From: Staphylococcus schleiferi
Lineage (GTDB): Bacteria; Bacillota; Bacilli; Staphylococcales; Staphylococcaceae
Reading direction: 5' to 3'
Length of the DNA stretch: 64,000 nucleotides
NCBI RefSeq assembly: GCF_900458895.1
Contig: NZ_LR962863.1
Span: 2,170,001-2,234,000 of the forward strand
In this document: piece after piece, positions 17,948 through 27,537 of the stretch
Layout: every line of letters starts with the position of its first letter
Position numbering within the stretch: the stretch's first letter is position 1
Notes under the pieces: model-generated
What the model was told of the DNA's origin: nothing
Databases searched by the model: none
What the model saw: the letters and a program-made list of their open reading frames with translations, nothing else
Translations under genes and position numbers: made by a program

Positions 17948-18949
17948 TTATAAGAACAAGTTTAAAATCAAATAAAAGACTGCAGCAATAACAGCTGAAA
18001 TTGGTAATGTAATGACCCAAGTGACGATCATACGTTTCGCTGTATTCCAATGCACACCTTTAATTCGATTTGAAGAACCTACCCCTAGGATAGATGAAGA
18101 TACAACATGTGTTGTTGATAATGGAAAATGAAGTGATGATGCGACAAATATTGTCAACGCTGAAGCTAAATCAGCTGACGCACCATTTGCTGGGCGAATT
18201 TTCATAATGTTACCGCCCACTGTTTTAATAATCTTCCAGCCCCCAATGGCTGTTCCTAATCCCATTGCCGTTGCACAAGAGACCTTAACCCATAATGCAG
18301 GCTCAACACTCGTTTGTAAATTCGCTACAATTAACGCTAATGTAATAATCCCCATTGATTTTTGGGCATCGTTTGTACCGTGAGAAAAAGATTGTAAAGA
18401 CGCTGTGAATATTTGAAAGATACGAAAATTACGATTGGTTCTTGTTAAATTCGCATTTCTAAAAATCGTTTTGACAATCGTATAAATAATAAAACCAACG
18501 ATAAATGCAATCACGGGTGATAACAGTAACACTAACACAATTTTCGTAAAGCCTTGGTAGTGTAACACATTAAAAGAACCCGCAGAAGCAATTGCCGCAC
18601 CTGCAATTGCACCGATTAACGCGTGTGAAGATGAGCTCGGTATCCCGTAATACCAAGTCACTAAATTCCATACAATAGCCGCCAAAATCGCTGCTAACAC
18701 AACAACGAGACCATTTTCTAACGTAAATGGATCGACGATTTCTTTTGTAATTGTTGAGGCTACACCCGTAAAAGTCAGTGCCCCGATAAAGTTCATAAAT
18801 GCTGCCAACAAAATGGCTTGTCTCGGTGATAACGCACGCGTTGATACTGCCGTCGCAACTGCATTGGCTGTATCATGAAACCCGTTGATAAAATCAAATA
18901 ATAACGAAAAGATAATGATAGCTACCGTAATAAGCAACAAAAACTCCAT
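17948..18949 (-). CDS. pit: Low-affinity inorganic phosphate transporter (PiT family)
   Basis: This 333-residue PiT-family permease moves metal-phosphate by proton symport. Both family signature repeats are present: FINGFHDTANAVATAVSTRA near the N-terminus and SFSHGTNDAQKSMGI in the middle, with about ten membrane helices. The ATG is chosen over a TTG two codons upstream because AAGGGAG then has about 9-base spacing. It follows the DUF47 gene by 14 bases, the usual pairing in Firmicutes. Confidence 0.93.
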   Translation of the reverse strand: MEFLLLITVAIIIFSLLFDFINGFHDTANAVATAVSTRALSPRQAILLAAFMNFIGALTFTGVASTITKEIVDPFTLENGLVVVLAAILAAIVWNLVTWYYGIPSSSSHALIGAIAGAAIASAGSFNVLHYQGFTKIVLVLLLSPVIAFIVGFIIYTIVKTIFRNANLTRTNRNFRIFQIFTASLQSFSHGTNDAQKSMGIITLALIVANLQTSVEPALWVKVSCATAMGLGTAIGGWKIIKTVGGNIMKIRPANGASADLASALTIFVASSLHFPLSTTHVVSSSILGVGSSNRIKGVHWNTAKRMIVTWVITLPISAVIAAVFYLILNLFL

Positions 18950-18963
18950 AAACAAGGACTCCC

Positions 18964-19581
18964 TTAGCTATTTTTCATTATGATTGTTTCAAAATTATTT
19001 GCAACAGCCTGACAGCGGTCGGCAATATTTTCTAAACTTTCATAGATGTCTTTAATTTTAATTAAAGTAACAGGGTCTGTTTCACTATTAAAAATATGTT
19101 TAATAGACTGACGTAAAATGCCATCACAATTTGTCTCATATTCTTTAATATTGATAGAGTGTACACGCATATGTGAAAGTTTTTTCTCTGTCATTAAACC
19201 AATGGCCAATTTCATCTCGCCAATTGCTTTTTGAATATTATCCACAAACTCAAGCATATACTCATCTGTATATTCAATCGAATACATCTCAAACATACCC
19301 GATGTTTCTTCCATTGCATCCAAGACATCATCAATCGCATTACACAATGACATAATATCTTCACGTTCGATTGGCGTAATGAATGTTTGGTTTAAATCTG
19401 TTATGACTTGGTGCATTAAGTCGTCACCATGTGATTCATACGTCTTGATATTGTCAGCATAAGCTCGCAAGTCTAGGTGTGTATTGAAATCCATTTTACC
19501 GAACTCAATTGCTGCACGGTCTAAATTGAAGATCATATCCTCTAGGCGTTCCATGAACTTATCCTTTTTCTTCCTAATCAT
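18964..19581 (-). CDS. DUF47 / PhoU-like phosphate transport accessory protein
   Basis: This 205-residue all-helical protein of the DUF47 family (PhoU-like fold) begins MIRKKKDKFMERLEDMIFNL and contains FNTHLDLRAYADNIKTYESHGDDL. Conserved Asp/Glu clusters of metal-binding PhoU bundles are seen. Such proteins accompany PiT permeases and are thought to gate them; the exact action is unknown. The start five codons inside the longest reading is supported by GGAGG spaced 9 bases. It is first in the pit operon. Confidence 0.88.
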   Translation of the reverse strand: MIRKKKDKFMERLEDMIFNLDRAAIEFGKMDFNTHLDLRAYADNIKTYESHGDDLMHQVITDLNQTFITPIEREDIMSLCNAIDDVLDAMEETSGMFEMYSIEYTDEYMLEFVDNIQKAIGEMKLAIGLMTEKKLSHMRVHSINIKEYETNCDGILRQSIKHIFNSETDPVTLIKIKDIYESLENIADRCQAVANNFETIIMKNS

Positions 19582-19639
19582 CTTAAAATCCTCCATTCAG
19601 CGATTACCCAATCACTTTTGTAAAAGTTTTATTACTTTA

Positions 19640-19668
19640 ATTATAAGATAATGTTAAACCTTTGTTAA
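19640..19668 (-). promoter_or_regulatory. Pho-box-like promoter of pit operon
   Basis: Minus strand shows TTAACA-N5-TTAACA (11-bp period) and then TATAAT six bases further, replacing the -35 region. This is the arrangement of PhoP-activated promoters in Bacillales (TTAACA-like direct repeats). PhoP control is inference. Confidence 0.55.
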
Positions 19669-19689
19669 CTCATAAGATGCTTGATAGGG

Positions 19690-20152
19690 TCATATCACCT
19701 TTTGATTTTCTTATTTCATTGTTGTTACATGCTTTCAACCTTTTTCACAATTCCTATTTGAAAATAGCATATATTTTAAAGCGCCACAATTAAATTTACA
19801 AAACCTTAACATTTTATTTTGTTAAGGTATTTGCCCTCTTAAAATCATCAACGTATTTTATTAAATGTACGTTTATTTTCGAAAATTCTGTAACTATTAA
19901 GGTATTATTAATCTCTAATGTAGGGTTATTATAAACTTTTTAAAGAATTTGAAAATATTTTTAAAGTTTAATTTAAAAGATTTAGCCTATCAGTCACCCA
20001 AAAATATGATAAGTTTTTGTTATCATTCAAATGATTTATTGTTATATTTATAAAATATGTATTCCTTTTAAAACTAAAAAATGTATATCATCAGACAATA
20101 TCATATGCCCGGTACAAATCTTTTTCAAATGTAGATGACCCGTTTTATATAC
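19690..20152. other. AT-rich region between pit operon and vraG
   Basis: No gene is supported in this very AT-rich stretch. A short minus-strand reading through the vraG terminator has no ribosome site. Nothing else is recognised. Confidence 0.4.
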
Positions 20153-20153
20153 C

Positions 20154-20200
20154 AAAAAAGCATGATAGAAACCTCTATATTTTAAGATTTCTATCATGCC
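20154..20200 (-). terminator. Terminator of vraFG
   Basis: On the minus strand GCATGATAGAAA pairs with TTTCTATCATGC and is followed by TTTTTT. It lies about 65 bases behind vraG. Confidence 0.85.
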
Positions 20201-20265
20201 TTTAAAACGATTTAAAATAATGACATATTTCATTACGTCATGATATCGGATTAAATTTTACTATT

Positions 20266-22164
20266 TTAAATCGAATATTTAATGCTACGTCGTGAATGCA
20301 TGTAAGCGAGTAGTGCAAATACAAAGTAGATGATTGTATATACACCCATCGCAATGAATACAGGGATAAAGCTTTGGCCATCCATTAATTCATTGAATGC
20401 TCTTGCAGCAAAGCCTGCATGAAGCAATCCGATGATCAATGGTAATCCAAAATTAAATACGACTTTTAATGCTAAACCTTTAAACATATCTTGATGCGTG
20501 TAACCCATTTTGCGTAAAATACGATAGTTTTGCATCTCATCCTCTGTCTCATCCATTTGTTTAATATAAATAATACATCCTGCAGCAATTAAGAACGCAA
20601 TACCTAAGAAGCTGCTCACAAATAAAAACATTCCTGAAAATTGTAGTTGTTCGGTAAGCAATGATGATCGGTTTTGAGGTATTTCCTTATTATATTGTTG
20701 ATTCCACTTTTCAGCTGCTTTGATATCTTTTTCATTTTTCAAATCATATCCAATTTGCGTCGTTGGGCCACTTTCTTTGTTATTTAATTGCGTTGTTTGT
20801 AAAGTTTTAAAATCTTTGTCATTCACTACTGCAAGTGACTGCCCAATAATAATTCTATTTGCAACATAAAATTGATTTGAAATATCTTTAACTTTTAATT
20901 GGACGTATTTTTTATCATTCCCTAGTCGCATTTGGATGCCTTTTTTCAAACCAGAGATGTTGTTAGAGACACTGCTTCCATTTACAAATGCAACCTCACC
21001 TTTATTCACCTGCACATCATCAATTTCTTTATCGCTTACAACGGGTGTAACAGTGTAGTTTTTATCCACATCACTCCCTTCTTTCAAAATGGATACATCA
21101 ATCATATGCAAGACATTTTTGTCATATGGGATGTGATGCGATTTTAATTGATTTTCAAATTGTTGTGCTGATTTTTCTTTCATATAAGTAAATTCATGAG
21201 GACTCATAATGTCTACATTTTTTTGAATATTCGCTTGGCCAATAGCCGCAAAAGATAAAATCGTTATCGTAATGGCAGAAATAATACCAATAGCGGTTAG
21301 AGAAAAAGCATTTTTCTTCATTCTGTGCATAATAGAAGCTGTAAATACAACATCTGTCACATTCACATAGCCATGTTTACTTCTCTTAAGTGCTTTAAAA
21401 ATAAGTGACACCGAACTTCTAAAGAAAAAGTAGGCGCCTAGCACTGTAGTTAATAAAATCAATGGTATTAATGTCATAATAAGCGTTGCTTCTCTTAGCA
21501 TTATGACAGAAAGGTAATAACCGGTACCAATCATTACAATACCGAGTATTCCTAAAATAACGTCTCTTTTAGTAATTTGGGCTTGAGGCGCTTCAGTTTG
21601 CTTGATATCATTCATCATTTGGATGATAGAACGTCGCTTTAAGAACAAGTAACTTTGAATCATAATAAGCAAGAAAGATAAGATAACAAGAACTAAAGTG
21701 ACACCTAAAGCTTGAGGCTCAAATGCAATTTTGATTTCCAGCGGTAAATGCGCTACGTTTTTAATAATTAATAAGAGTAGGCGTGAACCAAATAAGCCTA
21801 TAATGCCCCCAATGAATGTTGTCGAAATGAAAATAACAATTTGTTCTAGCCCGAGCATGCGCATTAAGTCTTTACGCGACAAACCAATTAACTGAAATAG
21901 CGCAAAACTCTTTGTTCTTCTTTTAATAAACAACCAATTTGCATAAAGTAAAAAGACAATAATAATGACAAATAAAAACTTTTCACCAATGGCTGCACTG
22001 TTTTTCAATAATTTTGCGGACTCTGAATGTGTAATATCGTCTGTATATTTCAATGTCACAAAACTAAAGTACAACGAGATACTGAGTAGCAAAGAAAACA
22101 AATATATCGCATAATGGCGCAAATTTTGGCGGAAATTTTTAAGTACAATATGACTAAAACGCAT
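20266..22164 (-). CDS. vraG: Antimicrobial-peptide ABC transporter permease VraG
   Basis: This 632-residue BceB-type permease has the usual ten helices in a 4+1+1+4-like layout. The large extracellular domain (about 310-510) lies between helices 7 and 8, and FtsX-like cores flank it. With VraF and GraXRS it senses and counters cationic antimicrobial peptides. The start [15 protein letters not shown] matches the S. aureus VraG N-terminus as I recall it. This ATG lies inside the vraF 3' end (11-base overlap), so the two are translationally coupled. Confidence 0.92.
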   Translation of the reverse strand: MRFSHIVLKNFRQNLRHYAIYLFSLLLSISLYFSFVTLKYTDDITHSESAKLLKNSAAIGEKFLFVIIIVFLLYANWLFIKRRTKSFALFQLIGLSRKDLMRMLGLEQIVIFISTTFIGGIIGLFGSRLLLLIIKNVAHLPLEIKIAFEPQALGVTLVLVILSFLLIMIQSYLFLKRRSIIQMMNDIKQTEAPQAQITKRDVILGILGIVMIGTGYYLSVIMLREATLIMTLIPLILLTTVLGAYFFFRSSVSLIFKALKRSKHGYVNVTDVVFTASIMHRMKKNAFSLTAIGIISAITITILSFAAIGQANIQKNVDIMSPHEFTYMKEKSAQQFENQLKSHHIPYDKNVLHMIDVSILKEGSDVDKNYTVTPVVSDKEIDDVQVNKGEVAFVNGSSVSNNISGLKKGIQMRLGNDKKYVQLKVKDISNQFYVANRIIIGQSLAVVNDKDFKTLQTTQLNNKESGPTTQIGYDLKNEKDIKAAEKWNQQYNKEIPQNRSSLLTEQLQFSGMFLFVSSFLGIAFLIAAGCIIYIKQMDETEDEMQNYRILRKMGYTHQDMFKGLALKVVFNFGLPLIIGLLHAGFAARAFNELMDGQSFIPVFIAMGVYTIIYFVFALLAYMHSRRSIKYSI

Positions 22165-22915
22165 GCTGTACACCACCTAACACACTTTGATTTTGAATGA
22201 TTTCTTGGTAAAAGTGTGAAGCGGGTTTGTCCCCTTGATACAATTCTGTATGAATTTGACCATCTTTCAACATAATCACGCGATGCGCATAACTTGCTGC
22301 TACCGGATCATGTGTCACCATCACAATTGTTGTTTTCATGTGACGATTAATCATATCTAATCGTTTTAATAAATCTTGTGCACTTTTAGAATCTAATGCC
22401 CCTGTAGGTTCATCTGCAAAAATAATCGCAGGTTTACTAATTAATGCACGTGCCGCTGCTGTTCTCTGTTTTTGACCGCCTGATATTTCATTCGGATATT
22501 TATGGCTCAAATCTGTGATTCCGAGCGCATCTGTCACTTCTTGGTAGCGTTGCTCCGCTTCAGCCTTATTCATTTTTCCGATAGATAAAGGCAACATGAT
22601 ATTTTCACGTACAGTCAAAGTGTCTAAAACATTATAATCTTGAAAAATAAAACCGACATTTTGTTTTCTGAAGTGAGAGAGTTGTTTGTTCGACATACGC
22701 GTGATGTCTTGTTTGTTCACTTCAATCGTTCCTCTTGATACGTAATCAATTGAACTTAAAACATTTAATAATGTCGTCTTACCCGAACCAGAAGGCCCCA
22801 TAATCGCTACAAATGCGCCTTCTTCAACTTTGAAATTAATGTCTTTTAAAACTTCAAAGCTTTGTTTTTTATTCCCATATATTTTACTAACATGACTCAC
22901 ATTTAAAATGGACAC
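22154..22915 (-). CDS. vraF: Antimicrobial-peptide ABC transporter ATPase VraF
   Basis: This 253-residue ATPase of the MacB/BceA class has Walker [11 protein letters not shown]-loop FIFQDYNVL, signature [10 protein letters not shown], Walker [13 protein letters not shown] and the switch histidine in VTHD. It starts at GTG behind GGAGTGAGGAATC. Partnered with VraG, it forms the flux-sensing module of GraRS. It follows graS after about 104 bases that contain a terminator-like hairpin. Confidence 0.94.
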   Translation of the reverse strand: MSILNVSHVSKIYGNKKQSFEVLKDINFKVEEGAFVAIMGPSGSGKTTLLNVLSSIDYVSRGTIEVNKQDITRMSNKQLSHFRKQNVGFIFQDYNVLDTLTVRENIMLPLSIGKMNKAEAEQRYQEVTDALGITDLSHKYPNEISGGQKQRTAAARALISKPAIIFADEPTGALDSKSAQDLLKRLDMINRHMKTTIVMVTHDPVAASYAHRVIMLKDGQIHTELYQGDKPASHFYQEIIQNQSVLGGVQHAF

Positions 22916-22991
22916 GATTCCTCACTCCTTCATCAAATTTATAATGCTATTTTATAGTGAATACAATGATAAATCGTGCGTATCATGTGAC

Positions 22992-23034
22992 AAAACGCAT
23001 GTCTTATGTGACATTTTTGTCACTTTGACATGCG
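22992..23034 (-). terminator. Terminator/attenuator at graS-vraF junction
   Basis: On the minus strand CGCATGTC pairs with GACATGCG, enclosing a second stem GTGACA-AAAA-TGTCAC, then TTTT. The left arm overlaps the last codons of graS. The T run is short, so read-through into vraF is possible. Confidence 0.6.
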
Positions 23035-24042
23035 TGCAATGTTTTCGTTCTGCATTGGAAAATGAATTGAGACTGTTGTGCCTTCACCAAGTTGAGAGTC
23101 TACAGTCACTTGAATACGTAAAGCATCACGTACAGCATCGACTAAATAAAGCCCCATACCTGAAGAGACCTGTTGATAATGCTCATTTTTACCCGTATAA
23201 CCGCGTTGAAAAATACGTGGCAAATCGTGTGCTGCTATACCGCTTCCTCTATCTTGAATATGTAAATGCACTTGATCATCTTCAAACGTCGTATAAATCG
23301 AAATGTACGCATGGTCAGAGTATTTAATCGCATTTGAAATAATTTGACGAATGACCATACGAATCCATCGCTTATCCGTATAAACCGTTAGCGTGTCTGA
23401 CACAGCCAAATCAAATCCAATCCCTTTTTGTAAACAGAGATGACGCGTTTGTTGAATTTCTTCAATTAGAATGGCACGCAACTTGACGCTTTCGAAATAC
23501 ATGTCATTGGATTGATGATTCAGCCTCGCTAAAAACAGTTGTTGATCGAGCATATAATCAATGCGAGACCATTCAAACATCAATTGGTTTCGGCGCTCAC
23601 TATCTTCTTCTTTTTCGATTAACAATTTTAACGCCGTCACGGGTGTTTTAATATCGTGAATAAACTCTGTCATACTTTGTTCACTCAAATTAATCCATTC
23701 TTGTTGTTCACCCATAGACTGTTGAAGTTGTTGAATTTTCACCTGTAAATAATCTAATGTCATCTTTTCAAAAGGTGATTCTGCTAAATAGCGATGCTGC
23801 AATGATTCGACTTCCGCATAAGATTCTAGACGCTGATAAAAACGTGTTTCTTTCAAATAGGTACGTATCAAAAACGCAATGCTCACAAGCCATTTCAATC
23901 CTATGAAATACCACAAGCTATCAAGTGATATCTTTTCGTCTAAAGCACCAAGTAATAAAAAAAGTAAATCCAACGCAACCAGTAAACCAATCCAAGCGAT
24001 ACGCTCTCTTAAAAAATAAAATATCCACTTAATTGTTTTCAT
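23020..24042 (-). CDS. graS: Sensor histidine kinase GraS
   Basis: This 340-residue intramembrane-sensing kinase has two N-terminal helices (about 13-34 and 43-61) joined by a very short outer loop (residues 35-42, DEKISLDS). The kinase core has FIHDIKTPVTALK (His129), the N-box IISNAIKYS and the G-boxes DRGSGI and GMGLYLVD. In S. aureus GraS the same loop reads DYDFPIDS. Asp35 and Asp41 are kept here, but position 37 is Lys. It overlaps graR by 14 bases. Confidence 0.93.
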   Translation of the reverse strand: MKTIKWIFYFLRERIAWIGLLVALDLLFLLLGALDEKISLDSLWYFIGLKWLVSIAFLIRTYLKETRFYQRLESYAEVESLQHRYLAESPFEKMTLDYLQVKIQQLQQSMGEQQEWINLSEQSMTEFIHDIKTPVTALKLLIEKEEDSERRNQLMFEWSRIDYMLDQQLFLARLNHQSNDMYFESVKLRAILIEEIQQTRHLCLQKGIGFDLAVSDTLTVYTDKRWIRMVIRQIISNAIKYSDHAYISIYTTFEDDQVHLHIQDRGSGIAAHDLPRIFQRGYTGKNEHYQQVSSGMGLYLVDAVRDALRIQVTVDSQLGEGTTVSIHFPMQNENIARMSK

Positions 24043-24718
24043 GTGCGAGATAACCTTTCCCTACTTTTGTTTCTATGACACCATCCAAACCGATATCTGC
24101 CAATTTTCTACGTAAACGATTGACATTTACAGTGAGTGTATTATCACTTACAAATGCTTCATCATCCCATAACGCTGTCATTAACGTGTCACGAGAGACA
24201 ATTTGATTTTTATACTTGAGTAAAACCTCTAAAATAAGCATTTCAGTTTTAGATAACACTGCTGTTTGATCAGCTCTTACTATCGTTCCTTTCGACAAAT
24301 CTACAACACTGTCTCGCCACAAGATGGTCCGTCGTTCTTCTTGATTATATTGATACACACGCCGAAAAATCGCTTGTAACTTAGCAATCAGAACAGGCAT
24401 ATGGAACGGTTTTTGTATATAGTCATCTGCGCCAATCTCCATACTCATCACTTGATCCATTGGATGATCACGTGATGATATAAATACAATCGGTACATTC
24501 GCATGCTGACGAATTTGTCGCGTCCAATGAAAGCCATCGAATTTGGGCAATGTAATATCCATTAAAATAATATGAGGATCAGCTTTTTGATATTCTTGAA
24601 AAACTTCATCAAAGTTTTGAATACAAGTGACATGATAATCCCATGACATCAATGCCTCAGTGATTTGTTGACATAATGTTTGATCATCTTCTACTAGTAG
24701 TATATCCAAATCCGTCAC
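24029..24718 (-). CDS. graR: Response regulator GraR
   Basis: This 229-residue OmpR-family regulator has receiver residues EDD (10-12), phospho-acceptor Asp54 in ILMDITLP and Lys in QKPFH. The C-terminal winged helix has LSKTEMLILEVLL and TVNVNRLRRKL. In S. aureus GraR controls dlt, mprF and vraFG and so sets surface charge. The start codon overlaps graX by 4 bases. Confidence 0.94.
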   Translation of the reverse strand: MTDLDILLVEDDQTLCQQITEALMSWDYHVTCIQNFDEVFQEYQKADPHIILMDITLPKFDGFHWTRQIRQHANVPIVFISSRDHPMDQVMSMEIGADDYIQKPFHMPVLIAKLQAIFRRVYQYNQEERRTILWRDSVVDLSKGTIVRADQTAVLSKTEMLILEVLLKYKNQIVSRDTLMTALWDDEAFVSDNTLTVNVNRLRRKLADIGLDGVIETKVGKGYLAHENN

Positions 24719-25635
24719 TCCTTCGTATAGTGCAAATCTTCACCGTTTTGTTGGCGATCATAATAGTTTTGAATGCGACATTTCGTATCAAATCCTCTCA
24801 CTAACATTTGAAAAAATGGGACTTGAATAAAGTAAGCAATCGGCCACCATGCCCGTGGAATATAATCAAATAAATGCACAATGACCGCGTCTAATTGTTG
24901 AATATAACGAAATTCAATAATGGCGTGATTGCCCCCTTTAACTTTTGCCAAACGTCCTTTGACCATTTCAAGTCTATAGAGCGTGTCATCTATTTTATTA
25001 AGTTCAAATATCATCAACAATCGCTTTTGCTTTTTATCATAGACTTCAATTCGATGATCGACATGTCGAATCGAAGTCCGCGTTCCCGGCGTTTGAGACA
25101 GCCATATCCCCATTTGATGGATAAAGCTATCTAAATGCCACTTCAACGGCTTCGGAATATGATGTACAAGGCGTATATCATTATATTTGGCACCTTGGAA
25201 TTCAACAGAAATATGAGGTCGGTTCACTTTTTTACTCGTACATCGCACCGATACACCATATCTACCCAATTGTTGGATTGTTTCATTATCAAATTGACTA
25301 CCTCTAACATAAATGATTTCTTTGACACCTTGCTGAGCCGCAGCACGCGCAAAATTATCAGCGGCAATGAGGTTCAAATCTTTCGCTAAAGCTCTTGTCA
25401 TTTTAGCTGAATGTTTCGTTGGATCTAAAAAATAAATCGCGATATCTATACCATGCATCGCTCTTAAAACATCAAGATAATTGTAAATATCCGCTTCAAT
25501 CCAATTCACTGCTGACTGTGCCTGCTTTTTAGGATATTTAGATATCGTATGAATAAAGCAACGATCAGCAAGCGTATGAATGAGTGTTTTGCCAATATAA
25601 CCTGTACCACCAGCTAGCAACACATTGGGTTTCAT
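24715..25635 (-). CDS. graX: GraX auxiliary protein of the GraRS system
   Basis: This 306-residue Rossmann-fold protein of the NAD-dependent epimerase type (GGTGYIGKTLI near the N-terminus) has an added SRPBCC-like C-terminal region. GraX is a cytoplasmic cofactor of GraRS signalling in S. aureus. A reading 7 codons longer is possible, but AGGAGAGGAG precedes this ATG. It is first in graX-graR-graS. Identification rests on operon position and overall likeness. Confidence 0.88.
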   Translation of the reverse strand: MKPNVLLAGGTGYIGKTLIHTLADRCFIHTISKYPKKQAQSAVNWIEADIYNYLDVLRAMHGIDIAIYFLDPTKHSAKMTRALAKDLNLIAADNFARAAAQQGVKEIIYVRGSQFDNETIQQLGRYGVSVRCTSKKVNRPHISVEFQGAKYNDIRLVHHIPKPLKWHLDSFIHQMGIWLSQTPGTRTSIRHVDHRIEVYDKKQKRLLMIFELNKIDDTLYRLEMVKGRLAKVKGGNHAIIEFRYIQQLDAVIVHLFDYIPRAWWPIAYFIQVPFFQMLVRGFDTKCRIQNYYDRQQNGEDLHYTKE

Positions 25636-25780
25636 CGTAAACTCCTCTCCTATCAATACCTAATATTTAACAGTTGATCCGTGTTATAGAAATTTCCTAA
25701 ATGTCTTATTTTACGTTACAATAAATGTGAATCTCTATTAATGACGAGGCGAACTAAAAACATGAAATGGAGTTGAAAGC

Positions 25781-26308
25781 ATGTCAGTAACAATTAGAGA
25801 AGTCAGCATTAACGATGTCAATACATTCACCACACTCATGCAACAAGTCTTTGAAGAATCTGAATATATGCTTTACGATCCAGGTGAATATATGCCTTCA
25901 TTTGAAAATGCCATTTCAAAAATGGAAGAAGTCATCACTTCACCTCATTTAGCTATTTTCGTTGCTCAAAAAGAGGAGCAACTTGTCGGCTATTTAACAG
26001 TTAAAACAAAAACGCTTCATCGGATTGCACATATTGCTGAAATATCTATTGGTGTGCTACGTCAATACCAGAATGCAGGCATTGGGTATCAACTTTTACA
26101 ACAATGTATGGAATGGTGCCGTCAACACGGGGTTACACGCCTTTCTCTAAGCGTTGTTACTGAAAATAAAGCAGCTGTTCAATTCTATGAACGGGCAGGA
26201 TTTAAAATTGAGGGTGAACTTCAACATACACTCAAAATTGAAAATCATTACTACAACTCGTTTATTATGGCTTATTTGCTATCCTCTTCTTCTAATCCAA
26301 CGCCTTAA
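25781..26308 (+). CDS. GNAT-family N-acetyltransferase
   Basis: This 175-residue acetyltransferase has the GNAT core: IAEISIGVLRQYQNAGIGYQ contains the acetyl-CoA pyrophosphate loop (Q/R-x-x-G-x-G/A type), and LSVVTENKAAVQFYERAGF is the C-terminal B motif. Substrate cannot be inferred. It starts behind a GGAGTTGAAAGC ribosome site. It is divergent from graX and ends at a long shared terminator with the esterase pseudogene. Confidence 0.88.
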   Translation: MSVTIREVSINDVNTFTTLMQQVFEESEYMLYDPGEYMPSFENAISKMEEVITSPHLAIFVAQKEEQLVGYLTVKTKTLHRIAHIAEISIGVLRQYQNAGIGYQLLQQCMEWCRQHGVTRLSLSVVTENKAAVQFYERAGFKIEGELQHTLKIENHYYNSFIMAYLLSSSSNPTP

Positions 26309-26367
26309 TATCTCTATTTTATCATTTTATGAAGTTCGACTCACATAATCGTCATATTTTTATATTT

Positions 26368-26466
26368 AAAAGCACTGAAATCTATTAAAATGATGTACAT
26401 TCCATAAAGTTAGGTTTGAGCCCCATTTTTGGAATGCACATCCACAGTTATGATTTCAGTGCTTTT
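26368..26466. terminator. Long nested bidirectional terminator
   Basis: AAAAGCACTGAAATC pairs with GATTTCAGTGCTTTT over 99 bases. An inner stem GTACATTCCA / TGGAATGCAC folds within. It lies between the convergent GNAT gene and the esterase pseudogene. Confidence 0.75.
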
Positions 26467-26468
26467 AC

Positions 26469-27495
26469 TTAGTTATCGTATGGATTTAAGTTAATTTCAG
26501 TGTGGTCCGTATCTTTATTATCCGGACCGACTTGTGTGCCTGTTGTATTTCTACTTAAAAAGCTTAAGACTTTTTGAATATTCTCTTTGGATTCTGGTTT
26601 ATTGAGATGAAACTGGTATTGATGTTTCAAGTGATGTGAACCATCAAAGAAGAATCGATCCACCGAGACACCTTTCTCTTCTAGGGCATTCGCAAAACTT
26701 TTCATTTTGACTCATAAAAGGATCGTCATCCCCTACAGATAAAAATGTCGATGGAAAATCTTTAGTAATTTGATTCTCTGTGGACATTTCAGCAATATTT
26801 TTCGAACTCATTTCCCATTTTTTCACACCTAAATAACTTCTCATAAATAAATTAATTCTTGGAAATTCAGTTGAGCGAACGGTTTTCATATCATAAAAAC
26901 CACCAAAGAAAATAGCCGCTTTAATTTGTTCAGGTGTAAACTGTTGTCGAAAATTCATTTCTTCACGTAATGCGCGGTTCGTTTGAATTGCAGTAAATTG
27001 ACTATTAATTTGTGCACCTGCTGAATCGCCACCAATAATGACTTGATTTAAATCAATAGGCAAGTTACTTTCGTGATTTTTAATAAACGTGACCGCTCGA
27101 TCCATTTGAATGAGTGGTGTCGGATATTGATACTCTGGTGCGAGTGCATAATTGACATTAACTACAACGTAGCCATGCTCAACAATATTCGCAAGTAGTG
27201 GGTTTTTGTATTGCTTATCCCCAGCGATAAATCCTCCACCGTGCGCCCAAAAAATCACAGGTAGCTGTTCATCCGCGCTCACATGCTTAGGCATAATAAT
27301 ATCGAGTTGACTATTCGGTAAGCCTTCCATGTAAGTAATGTCTTTAAATACTGAAACATTTTTATTTTGAATTGATACTCTATTTTGTTCCTGTCTCGAT
27401 AGTCGAGGCTCAAAAAAATAGCCGGCGATCAGACCGGCTATAACGAGTAAAATGATTGATGTGATCACAATCCATCTTTTTCTATGATTCGTCAT
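26469..27495 (-). pseudogene. Alpha/beta-hydrolase (esterase/lipase) with a frameshift
   Basis: This would be a membrane-anchored or exported carboxylesterase of about 341 residues, orthologous by position to an S. aureus esterase near graX. An N-terminal helix is followed by the oxyanion-hole HGGG (WAHGGGF), nucleophile GDSAG, acid residue in SVGDDDPF and base in GSHHLKHQYQF. The frame changes near 26697-26705, within GAAAAGTTTTG. Removing one base joins DPFMSQNE to SFANALEEKGVS. The catalytic His lies beyond the break, so the product as read would be inactive. It starts behind AAAGGGAAG. Confidence 0.85.
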
Positions 27496-27537
27496 TCCAA
27501 TCTTCCCTTTCGGAAAAATTGTAACACATCTAATCAA

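Noticed and set aside
20048..20233. 61-codon minus-strand reading behind vraG
   Set aside because: It runs through the vraG terminator hairpin and has no start signal.
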